Of a stretch of DNA of 31,187 nucleotides, positions 12,899-19,643 are shown piece by piece (within the stretch, counting starts at the first letter, position 1; each line of letters starts with the position of its first letter). The notes below the pieces were generated by a model. The model did no database searches, was not told where the DNA came from, and saw nothing but the letters and a program-made list of their open reading frames with translations. The stretch spans positions 1 through 31,187 of the forward strand of contig JAJYGM010000223.1 in NCBI GenBank assembly GCA_021785095.1. Direction: 5' to 3'. Source of the DNA: Actinomycetes bacterium (GTDB lineage Bacteria; Actinomycetota; Acidimicrobiia; Acidimicrobiales; Bog-793). A program made the position numbers and the translations under genes.

Positions 12899-14437
12899 GT
12901 GAATCTCGCCCAGATCATCGAGCGTCATGACGCGTCCGGCGTCGCGTTCCGCTTCAACGGCGAGGACGTCACCTACGGCGAGCTGCGAGCGCGTTGTGCC
13001 GCCGTGAGGGGCTGGTGCGCCGAGCAGGGTCTCGAGCCCGGGGACCGTGTGGCGCTCCTGCTCGGCGGCACCCCGGAGTTCGCGGTCGCTTACTTCGGAG
13101 CACTCGGCCACGGTGCGGTCTCGGTTCCCCTCAACCCGAGCAGCCCTCCCACCGAGCTCGACCGCGAGCTTCGAACGGTCCGGGCGTCGGTCGTGCTCGC
13201 CGGCAGCGAGGCTGCAGCGTCGGGCACGGGCGTAGTGGAGGACCTGCGCCAGCTCGGCCACGAGGTCCTCGGCGTGGGCGAGGTGGACGGCACCGCCGCA
13301 GCAGCAGCGGGTGGAGCGGCCGAGCTCGCCGAAGGGGCGGCCGAGGTCGCTCCGGTCTGCGAGCGTGAGCCCGACGACGAGGCTGCCTACCTGTTCACAT
13401 CCGGGACCGCCGGGTCGCCGAAGGCGGCCATCCTCACCCACGGGAGCCTCCTCGCCAACATCGAGCAGGTCGAGCTGCGCGTCGGCCTCGCAGCGACGTC
13501 CGACGACATCAGCCTGCTCGTCGTGCCGCCGTTCCACATCCTCGGTCTCAACGCGGTGCTCGGAGTGCAGATGTTTGTCGGTGGCCGCCTCGTGCTCGTC
13601 GAGCGTTTCGACGCGGCTTCGGCGCTGGAGACGATCCAATCGGAGCGGGTGACGATCCTCGCCGGAGTACCCCAGCTCTTTGCCGCCCTCGCTGACCTTC
13701 CCGAGGCGACCGGGGACGAGCTGCGCTCGGTTCGGTTGGCCTGCTCCGGGGCGGCGCCGCTCGATGCGGCGACAGCGGATCGTTTCGAGCGGCGCTTCGG
13801 CGTGCCGATCTGGCAGGGGTATGGGCTCACAGAGGCGTCGCCCACGGTGACCTTCCCTGACCTCGCAGGCCGGCGCGACGTGCATTCGGTGGGAGTGCCG
13901 CTCCCAGGTGTCGAAGTGCGGGTCGTCGACGCCGACGGTGAGGACGTCGAGCCGGGCGATCCCGGCGAGGTCCTCGTGCGCGGCCCGAACGTCTTCGCGG
14001 GCTACTTCGAGGACCCTGCCGCCACGAGCGCCGCGCTCGACCGCAGGGGCTGGTTGCACACCGGCGACGTGGCTGCCATGGCAGACGACGGGACGCTCAC
14101 GATCGTCGACCGCAAGAAGGACCTCATCATCGTCTCCGGGTTCAACGTCTTCCCCGGAGAGGTCGAGCAGGTGCTCGCCGAGTGCCCGGGGGTGGCGGAA
14201 GCCGCCGTGGTCGGTATCCCCGACGAGGAGCACGGTGAGTCCGTCCGAGCCTTCGTCGTGCCCGACCCTTCGATTTGGCCGGAAGGGGACGAAGTTCCGA
14301 GCGGCATCACGGCCGAGGACCTGATGCGTCGCTGTTCGCAGCACCTCGCCCGCTACAAGTGCCCGTCGCAGGTGACCTTCGTGCGCGAGCTGCCTCACGG
14401 ACTGCAGGGCAAGGTGCTCCGGCGGGTGGTGGGGTAG
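12899..14437 (+). CDS. AMP-dependent acyl-CoA synthetase/ligase (FadD-like)
   Basis: Activates a carboxylic acid as acyl-AMP and then as the CoA thioester. The 512-residue protein is a full ANL-superfamily enzyme: phosphate loop LFTSGTAGSPKAA (166-177), A5 motif YGLTEASP, the hinge region GWLHTGDVA, DRKKDLIIVSGFNVFPGEVE, and the catalytic lysine K505 in LQGKVLRR. The chain length of the substrate cannot be deduced; the protein is shorter than very-long-chain FadD enzymes and resembles medium/long-chain or 4-coumarate-ligase-like members. GTG at 12899 with CGGAGGG 11 bp upstream. Two short Ala/Gly-rich low-complexity stretches (about 103-112, 132-150) lie on surface loops. It sits alone, 73 bp before rex. 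No beta-oxidation genes are adjacent. Confidence 0.87.
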   Translation: MNLAQIIERHDASGVAFRFNGEDVTYGELRARCAAVRGWCAEQGLEPGDRVALLLGGTPEFAVAYFGALGHGAVSVPLNPSSPPTELDRELRTVRASVVLAGSEAAASGTGVVEDLRQLGHEVLGVGEVDGTAAAAAGGAAELAEGAAEVAPVCEREPDDEAAYLFTSGTAGSPKAAILTHGSLLANIEQVELRVGLAATSDDISLLVVPPFHILGLNAVLGVQMFVGGRLVLVERFDAASALETIQSERVTILAGVPQLFAALADLPEATGDELRSVRLACSGAAPLDAATADRFERRFGVPIWQGYGLTEASPTVTFPDLAGRRDVHSVGVPLPGVEVRVVDADGEDVEPGDPGEVLVRGPNVFAGYFEDPAATSAALDRRGWLHTGDVAAMADDGTLTIVDRKKDLIIVSGFNVFPGEVEQVLAECPGVAEAAVVGIPDEEHGESVRAFVVPDPSIWPEGDEVPSGITAEDLMRRCSQHLARYKCPSQVTFVRELPHGLQGKVLRRVVG

Positions 14438-14473
14438 CGGCGCAGGCGGCCGGAGGCCGTGCGGTTTGCGGTT

Positions 14474-14503
14474 TTGTGAGCGAATGCACGAGGTCGTTAC
14501 CAT
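14474..14503 (+). promoter_or_regulatory. rex promoter with putative Rex operator
   Basis: -35 TTGTGA (14474-14479), 18 bp, -10 TACCAT (14498-14503), then 7 bp to the ATG at 14511, so the transcript should be leaderless. The -35 is also the left half of a Rex-like dyad: TTGTGA-N6-GCACGA (14474-14491) against the consensus TTGTGA-N6-TCACAA, with the left half perfect and four of six right-half bases matching. Binding here would block the promoter, as in the Streptomyces rex-hemACD operon. Confidence 0.65.
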
Positions 14504-14510
14504 CACCGCC

Positions 14511-15365
14511 ATGCCCGAGCGTTTCGGCAGGCGGATCCCCGAACCGACCGTGATCCGCTTGCCGATCTACCAGCGCGTGCTGCTCGAGCTCTCGGCACGC
14601 GGGGTCTCGACCGTCTCGTCTGCTGAGCTGGCCGGCGCGGCCGGTGTGAACGCGGCGAAGGTGCGCAAGGACCTGTCGCACTTCGGGACCTACGGCACAC
14701 CCGGAACCGGCTACGACGTCGACTACCTGCTCGGTCAGATCCAGCGTGAGCTCGGCACCGACCAGGATCGACCTGTCGTGATCGTCGGAATGGGACACCT
14801 CGGCCACGCGCTCGCGCGCTCGCAAGGGTTCGCGAGCGGCGGGTTCCGGCTCGTCGGCCTCTTCGACAACGCCCCGGAGACCGTCGGCGAGGAGGTGCGC
14901 GGGCTGCCGGTGCGCCACATCTCGGAGCTGCCGAGCTTCTGCGGGTTGAACGGCGTCTCGGTCGGCATCGTCACGACTCCGGCATCTGCGGCCCAAGAGG
15001 TGGCCGATCAACTGGTGATGGGCGGAGTCGGAGCGATCCTCAACTTCGCGCCGGCGGTGCTGGTGGTGCCGGCGGACGTCCAGGTTCGCCACGTCGACTT
15101 CTCGGCAGAGCTCCAGGTGCTGGCGTTCTATCAGGCACATCCGGAGGCAGTGGCGACGCGCGATGGCGCATCGGTGGCGCTGCGGAGCGCGCAGGCGAGG
15201 CGCTCGCCGGGGCCGCCGGCGGGTTCCGGCGTGAGCCCGGTCGTCAGCTCGCTCGACAACCCGCTCGACAACCCGCTCGACAGGGGCGTCAGGAGCGCCC
15301 CCGAGGAGGTCAACGGAGCCCTGAACGGCCAGACGCTGGTGGTCGAGGAGGCGGATCGGTTCTGA
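14511..15365 (+). CDS. rex: Redox-sensing transcriptional repressor Rex
   Basis: Rex reads the NADH/NAD+ ratio: NADH releases it from DNA, opening respiratory and heme genes. 284 residues. The N-terminal winged helix has IRLPIYQRVLLELSARG and the recognition segment AAKVRKDLSHFGTYGTPGTG (49-67). The Rossmann core has VVIVGMGHLGHALA (89-102) and LFDN at 117-120. VDFSAELQVLAFY (195-207) is the domain-swap region. The family is usually 210-260 residues. Here residues about 211-284 are a Ser/Pro/Arg-rich tail with a duplicated LDNP unit. ATG at 14511, supported by TACCAT at the leaderless spacing; an in-frame start at 14466 precedes the promoter. First gene of rex-hemA-hemCD-hemB-hemL. Confidence 0.95.
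   Translation: MPERFGRRIPEPTVIRLPIYQRVLLELSARGVSTVSSAELAGAAGVNAAKVRKDLSHFGTYGTPGTGYDVDYLLGQIQRELGTDQDRPVVIVGMGHLGHALARSQGFASGGFRLVGLFDNAPETVGEEVRGLPVRHISELPSFCGLNGVSVGIVTTPASAAQEVADQLVMGGVGAILNFAPAVLVVPADVQVRHVDFSAELQVLAFYQAHPEAVATRDGASVALRSAQARRSPGPPAGSGVSPVVSSLDNPLDNPLDRGVRSAPEEVNGALNGQTLVVEEADRF
15252..15282 (+). repeat. 12-bp tandem repeat in the rex 3' end
   Basis: CTCGACAACCCG occurs twice (15252-15263, 15264-15275), followed by a partial CTCGACA (15276-15282). It encodes LDNP-LDNP-LD in the disordered Rex tail. Copy changes would keep the frame. Confidence 0.8.
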
Positions 15366-15426
15366 CCTGGCAGTTCGCGCAGTCCCGGAGGGCCGGACTC
15401 GCTACGCTCGTCGTCCGAAGTCCCTG

Positions 15427-15446
15427 GCACCCGGGTGCGAACCCGG
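15427..15446 (+). promoter_or_regulatory. Palindrome and GCGA-loop hairpin in the rex-hemA gap
   Basis: The 134-bp gap before hemA has the perfect 12-bp palindrome GCACCCGGGTGC (15427-15438). It overlaps the mutually exclusive hairpin CCGGGT-GCGA-ACCCGG (15431-15446), whose loop is a GNRA tetraloop. AGGAGAGG (from 15482) is the likely ribosome binding site about 11 bp before the hemA GTG. A regulatory role is inference. Confidence 0.4.
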
Positions 15447-15499
15447 CTCGCCACCGGATCGCCGGGCACGCGCGTCGTCAGAGGAGAGGTTCACGGCAA

Positions 15500-16876
15500 G
15501 TGCCAGTCGTCGTAGTCGGGGTCCACGAGAGGGACACGCCGCTCGAGCTGTTCGAGAAGGTCGCCGTCTCCGAGCGCGACCTCCCGAAGATGTTGAAGGA
15601 GCTCACCGACAGCCCACAGGTGAGCGAGGCGGTCGTGCTCTCGACGTGCATGCGCACCGAGATCTACGCGGTCGTGGAGCGGTTCCACGATGGTCTGTCC
15701 GACATCGAGGGCTGGATACGCGGCCGCACAGGCGACAGCCTGTTCGGCCCACACGGGCTGGAGCCGGCCGACCCGGCCGAAGGAGAGCGCCGCCCTGAGG
15801 CCGGCGGTGGGTCGTTCGAGCTGGGTGGCAGCTTCGTCTGCTGGTACGACGATGCAGCCGTCCTGCACCTGTTCGAGGTCGCGGCAGGCATCGACTCGCC
15901 GGTGCTCGGGGAGGGGGAGGTCCTGCGCCAGGTGCGGGACGCCGCGGAGCAGGCCCGTGCCGAGCAGGCGGCCGGTCCGGTGCTCGGGCCGCTGTTTCGC
16001 CACGCCGTCGAGGCCGGCAAGCGTGCTCGGACCGAGACCGCCATCCAGCGCGGCACCACGTCGCTCGCCCACGCCGTCGTCGAGCTCGCCGCTGACCACG
16101 CGCTCGGCTTCGACGGCAGGCGGGTGCTCGTCATCGGTGCGGGCGAGATGGGAGCGGGCATCGTGAAGGCCCTGTCGGGGCGGAGCGATCTGACGGGCGA
16201 GGTCGTCGTGGCGAACCGGGGGGCGGACCGCGCACGGTCGGTGGCCGACCTCGTCGCCGGTCGTGCGGTGTCGCTCGACGCTTTGCCGGACGAGCTCGAG
16301 GTCGCCGACGTCGTGCTGACCTCGACGGCGGCCGGGGACGTGATCCTCTCCCGCGAGCGGCTCGAGCCGATCTTCCACCGGAGAGTGCGGCTCGGGCGCG
16401 ACGCGCAGCGCGGGGGCGCTCTTCCGGGCGGCAAGGTGGTGATCGTCGACGCGGCCGTACCCCGCGACGTCGACCCTGCCGTCGCCGGCATCCCGGGAGT
16501 GGAGCTGCTCGACGTCGAAGACGTGCGCCGTTACGCCGAAGAGCAGATGGCGAGCCGAGCAGCAGAGGTGCCCGCGGTGCGGACGCTGTTGGCAGAGGAG
16601 CTCGAGCGATACCGGACGACTGCTGCCGGCCGGCTCGCCGCTCCCGTGATCGCTGCTCTGCGGGACAGGTCCGAGGCGGTGCGCCAGGCGGAGCTCGACC
16701 GTTATGCCGCGCGCCTCGGCACCATGGACCCGGCAGACCGGGAGCTCGTCGAGACGCTGACCCGCCGCCTCGTCGCCAAGCTGCTCCACGACCCGACGGT
16801 CCGAGTGAAGGACGCGGCCGGTTCGCCCCGGGGCGAGCGCCTCGCCGAGGCGCTGCGGGCGCTGTTCGACCTTTGA
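15500..16876 (+). CDS. hemA: Glutamyl-tRNA reductase
   Basis: First committed step of C5 heme synthesis: reduces glutamyl-tRNA(Glu) to glutamate-1-semialdehyde with NADPH. 458 residues. The catalytic C50 is in VVLSTCMRTEIYAV; most family members have Asn where M51 stands. The remaining family features are ERDLPK, FEVAAGIDSPVLGEGEVLRQ (usually LVGEPQIL-like), the NADPH motif VLVIGAGEMGAGI (about 207-220), VDAAVPRDVDP, and the C-terminal dimerisation helices. An insertion of about 10 residues (GRDAQRGGAL) lies before VVIVDAAVPRD. GTG at 15500 behind an AGGAGAGG. The next gene overlaps its stop by 4 bp. In actinobacteria this gene is controlled by Rex together with rex. Confidence 0.93.
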   Translation: MPVVVVGVHERDTPLELFEKVAVSERDLPKMLKELTDSPQVSEAVVLSTCMRTEIYAVVERFHDGLSDIEGWIRGRTGDSLFGPHGLEPADPAEGERRPEAGGGSFELGGSFVCWYDDAAVLHLFEVAAGIDSPVLGEGEVLRQVRDAAEQARAEQAAGPVLGPLFRHAVEAGKRARTETAIQRGTTSLAHAVVELAADHALGFDGRRVLVIGAGEMGAGIVKALSGRSDLTGEVVVANRGADRARSVADLVAGRAVSLDALPDELEVADVVLTSTAAGDVILSRERLEPIFHRRVRLGRDAQRGGALPGGKVVIVDAAVPRDVDPAVAGIPGVELLDVEDVRRYAEEQMASRAAEVPAVRTLLAEELERYRTTAAGRLAAPVIAALRDRSEAVRQAELDRYAARLGTMDPADRELVETLTRRLVAKLLHDPTVRVKDAAGSPRGERLAEALRALFDL

Positions 16877-18624
16877 GCCCTCCGGCGCCTTTGACCCCGG
16901 GGACCCGGCGGCGGACGCTTCGGTTCGCGACGCGGGGCAGCCCTCTTGCGCTGAAGCAGGCGGAGATCGTCCGCGAGCTCGTCGATCGTTCGCTTGGCGG
17001 GCAGGTCGAGACAGAGCTCGTGATCGTGGAGACCGCAGGTGACCGCACGCAGAACCTGCCCCTCCACGAGGTCGGCGGCCAGGGGATCTTCGTCAAGGAC
17101 GTGGAGCGCGCCGTCCTCGAGGGACGGGCCGACGCAGCCGTCCACTCCGCGAAGGACCTGCCGGCGTCGGCACCCGTGCTGCCCATCGTCGCCGTGCCGC
17201 CGCGCGGCGATCCGCGCGACGCGCTCGTCGGCTGCCGGCTGGCCGAGTTGCGGCCCGGGGCGAAGGTGGCGACCGGCTCGGTCCGGCGCCGGGCTCAGCT
17301 GGCCTGGATGCGACCCGGGCTGACCTTCGTCGAGCTCCGCGGGAACATCGGCACCCGACTGTCGAAACTCCCGACCGGGGGTGCGGTCGTGGTGGCGGCC
17401 GCAGCACTGGCGCGGCTCGGGCTGTCCGACCAGGCGGCTGAGATCCTCTCTCCGCTCACCATGCTTCCGCAGGTCGGGCAGGGGACCATCGCGGTCTGCG
17501 CTCGGCCGGATGACGAGGACGTGGCGTCATTGCTCGCAGCCGTCGACGACGCCCCGAGCCGGCGCGGGCTCGAGGCTGAGCGGGCGTACCTGGCGGCCGT
17601 CGGGGGCGGATGCGAGCTCCCGGTCGGCGCATATTGCCGAGTCGACGAGGATGGCCGGATCACACTCGATGCGATGATCGCCTCCCTCGACGGCCACACG
17701 ATCGTGCGCGAGTCGATGACCGGTGCGGATCCTCGAATGGTCGGGGCCGCGCTCGCCAAACTGGTCCTCGATCAGTCGGGCGCCAGGTCACTCCTCGAGC
17801 CGTTCGGGGCGGGGGCACCGATCGTCAGCGGCATCGGTGTGGCGGCACTCGACACGGCGCGGTTCGGAGCGCGACCGCTCTCCGGCTGGCGTGTCGTCGT
17901 CACCCGGAGCCTGGCGCAAGCGTCGGGCTTGGTCGAGCTCCTGCGAGACGCGGGGGCGGAGCCGATCGAGGTGCCGACCATCGAGATCGTGGACCCTGCC
18001 GATGGCGGGAGGGCGCTCGACACGGCGCTCGCGCGACTCGACTCCTTCGGCTGGGTTGCCTTCGCCTCCGCGAACGCCGTGGAGCGCACCTTCGGCCGGC
18101 TCACCGACGCCCGTGTGCTCGGGGGTGTGAAGGTCGCTGCGGTGGGAAGGGCGACGGCGGCCGCTCTGTCGGCGCGCGGCTTGAAGGCCGATCTGGTGCC
18201 CTCCGTCGCGGTGGCCGAGGAGCTGGTGAAGGCGTTCGGGCCGGCCGATCCACCAGGCACCCGCGTGCTCCTGCCCCAGGCGGCGGGAGCGAGGGATGCG
18301 CTCCGCGACGGCCTCCGGGCACTCGGCTACGAGGTCGAGACCGTCGAGGCCTACCGCACGACGCACCCCGAGCCGGGGGAGGACACCGCCTCGCTCCTCG
18401 AGAGCGCGCATGCGATCACGTTCTCGTCGTCGTCGACCGTCGAAGGGTTCCTCGGAGCCTACGGTCGGGATCTTGTCCCTCCTGTGGTCGCATCTATCGG
18501 GCCGGTAACGACCGCCACGGCCCGCGTGCATGGTCTCCACGTCGACGTCGAAGCATCGGAGGCTTCGATCGAGGCGCTCGTCGCTGGCCTGGCCGCACAC
18601 GCCGCCCAGCGTGCCAAAGGCTGA
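16873..18624 (+). CDS. hemCD: Fused porphobilinogen deaminase / uroporphyrinogen-III synthase (HemC-HemD)
   Basis: Residues 1 to about 300 are HemC, which polymerises four porphobilinogens to hydroxymethylbilane: FATRGSPLALKQAE, HSAKDLPA, VRRRAQL, LRGNIGTRL, and the dipyrromethane cofactor cysteine C247 in GGGCELPVGAYC. Residues about 337-583 are HemD, which cyclises hydroxymethylbilane to uroporphyrinogen III: LSGWRVVVTRSLAQASGLVE, FASANAVERTF, AVGRATAAAL, LLPQAAGARDAL, VEAYRTT, and FSSSSTVEGFL. There is no stop or frameshift between them, so it is one 583-residue protein with a linker at about 300-336. The start appears to be TTG at 16873, overlapping the hemA stop (TTGA); a TTG at 16891 is an alternative, and no ATG or GTG is suitably placed. 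Fusion channels an unstable intermediate, an attractive but untested idea. Confidence 0.92.
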   Translation: MSPPAPLTPGTRRRTLRFATRGSPLALKQAEIVRELVDRSLGGQVETELVIVETAGDRTQNLPLHEVGGQGIFVKDVERAVLEGRADAAVHSAKDLPASAPVLPIVAVPPRGDPRDALVGCRLAELRPGAKVATGSVRRRAQLAWMRPGLTFVELRGNIGTRLSKLPTGGAVVVAAAALARLGLSDQAAEILSPLTMLPQVGQGTIAVCARPDDEDVASLLAAVDDAPSRRGLEAERAYLAAVGGGCELPVGAYCRVDEDGRITLDAMIASLDGHTIVRESMTGADPRMVGAALAKLVLDQSGARSLLEPFGAGAPIVSGIGVAALDTARFGARPLSGWRVVVTRSLAQASGLVELLRDAGAEPIEVPTIEIVDPADGGRALDTALARLDSFGWVAFASANAVERTFGRLTDARVLGGVKVAAVGRATAAALSARGLKADLVPSVAVAEELVKAFGPADPPGTRVLLPQAAGARDALRDGLRALGYEVETVEAYRTTHPEPGEDTASLLESAHAITFSSSSTVEGFLGAYGRDLVPPVVASIGPVTTATARVHGLHVDVEASEASIEALVAGLAAHAAQRAKG

Positions 18625-18639
18625 GCGGGACTCGCCCGG

Positions 18640-18645
18640 TACGCT
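18640..18645 (+). promoter_or_regulatory. -10 element TACGCT of hemB
   Basis: TACGCT is 6 bp before the ATG at 18652, so hemB may have its own leaderless promoter inside the hem operon. No convincing -35 is present. Confidence 0.4.
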
Positions 18646-18651
18646 CTGGCC

Positions 18652-19638
18652 ATGGCCTTCCCGGCGCGCCGCATGCGCCGCCTGCGTGGCTCGGATGCTC
18701 TCCGTCGGCTCGTCGCCGACACCGCGATCACAACCGACGACCTCGTCGCGCCGTTGTTCGTGCGCGAGGGGATCGACGAACCGGCTCCGGTGGCCTCGCT
18801 TCCCGGCGTCGTCCAGCACACGGTCGACTCGCTCGTCGCCGAAGCGAAACACCTCGCCTCCCTCCACATCCCCGCCCTCATCCTCTTCGGCGTGCCGGCG
18901 CACAAGGACGCTGCTGGGTCGGGTGCGTCCGATCCCGACGGCATCGTGCAGGTGGCGCTCCGGGAGCTTCGCTCCGCCGTGGGCGACGACATCGCCCTCA
19001 TGGCGGACCTGTGCCTGGACGAGTACACCGATCACGGCCACTGTGGGCTGCTCCGCCAGGACGGCAGCGTCGACAACGACTCCACCCTCGATCGGTACGC
19101 CGAGGCGGCGGTCGCGCAGGCCGATGCCGGTGCAGCCGTCGTCGCGCCGAGCGGGATGATGGACGGCCAGGTGGCGGCGATCCGTGCCGCGCTCGACGGC
19201 GCAGGGCACGGCGAGACGGCGATCCTCGCCTACTCGGCCAAGTACGCCTCGGCGCTCTACGGGCCGTTCCGCGATGCCGCCGACGTCCGGATCTCAGGCG
19301 GCGGCGACCGGAAGTCGTACCAGCAGGACTGGCGCCGGAGCGCAGCTGAGGCCGTGACTGAGGCCCGCCTCGATGTCGCCGAAGGTGCCGACATGGTGAT
19401 GGTCAAGCCTGCGGTGACGTATCTCGACGTGCTGGCTGCCGTGCGCGAGGAGGTCGGCGTGCCGGTGGCCGCCTACCACGTGAGCGGTGAGTACTCGATG
19501 GTGCAGGCCGCCGCCGAGCGCGGCTGGATCGACGCTGATGCCGTCATGTTCGAGCAGCTCACGGCGATCAAGCGGGCGGGTGCTTCGTTCGTGCTGACGT
19601 ATTTCTCGGCGAGGGTGGCGGAGCTGCTCGGTGCCTGA
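18652..19638 (+). CDS. hemB: Delta-aminolevulinic acid dehydratase (porphobilinogen synthase)
   Basis: Condenses two 5-aminolevulinates to porphobilinogen. 328 residues, standard length. The Schiff-base lysines are K197 in YSAKYASALYGPF and K252 in MVKPAVTYLDV, aligning with E. coli K195 and K247. The metal loop reads DLCLDEYTDHGHCG, with C121, D123 and C131. The E. coli zinc enzyme has three cysteines there, so the middle one is Asp here, a form common in actinobacteria and probably tuned between zinc and magnesium use. The allosteric region RDAADVRISGGGDRKSYQQD is present. The ATG at 18652 is preceded by TACGCT. It lies 27 bp after hemCD, and hemL follows 5 bp after its stop. Confidence 0.95.
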   Translation: MAFPARRMRRLRGSDALRRLVADTAITTDDLVAPLFVREGIDEPAPVASLPGVVQHTVDSLVAEAKHLASLHIPALILFGVPAHKDAAGSGASDPDGIVQVALRELRSAVGDDIALMADLCLDEYTDHGHCGLLRQDGSVDNDSTLDRYAEAAVAQADAGAAVVAPSGMMDGQVAAIRAALDGAGHGETAILAYSAKYASALYGPFRDAADVRISGGGDRKSYQQDWRRSAAEAVTEARLDVAEGADMVMVKPAVTYLDVLAAVREEVGVPVAAYHVSGEYSMVQAAAERGWIDADAVMFEQLTAIKRAGASFVLTYFSARVAELLGA

Positions 19639-19643
19639 GCGGC

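Noticed and set aside
12680..14512. A 610-codon open frame antisense to the acyl-CoA synthetase gene
   Set aside because: It is a by-product of high GC codon bias: no recognisable domain, Arg/His/Pro-rich composition, and the plus strand encodes a complete ANL enzyme. The same applies to the long antisense frames at 10580-11941, 15491-16789, 17788-19209, 19473-21005 and 25938-27845.
15382..15455. Possible tRNA gene before hemA, because CCGGGTGCGAACCCGG resembles a T-arm
   Set aside because: No D-arm, anticodon stem or 7-bp acceptor pairing can be built around it, and the loop is a 4-base GCGA rather than TTCGANT.
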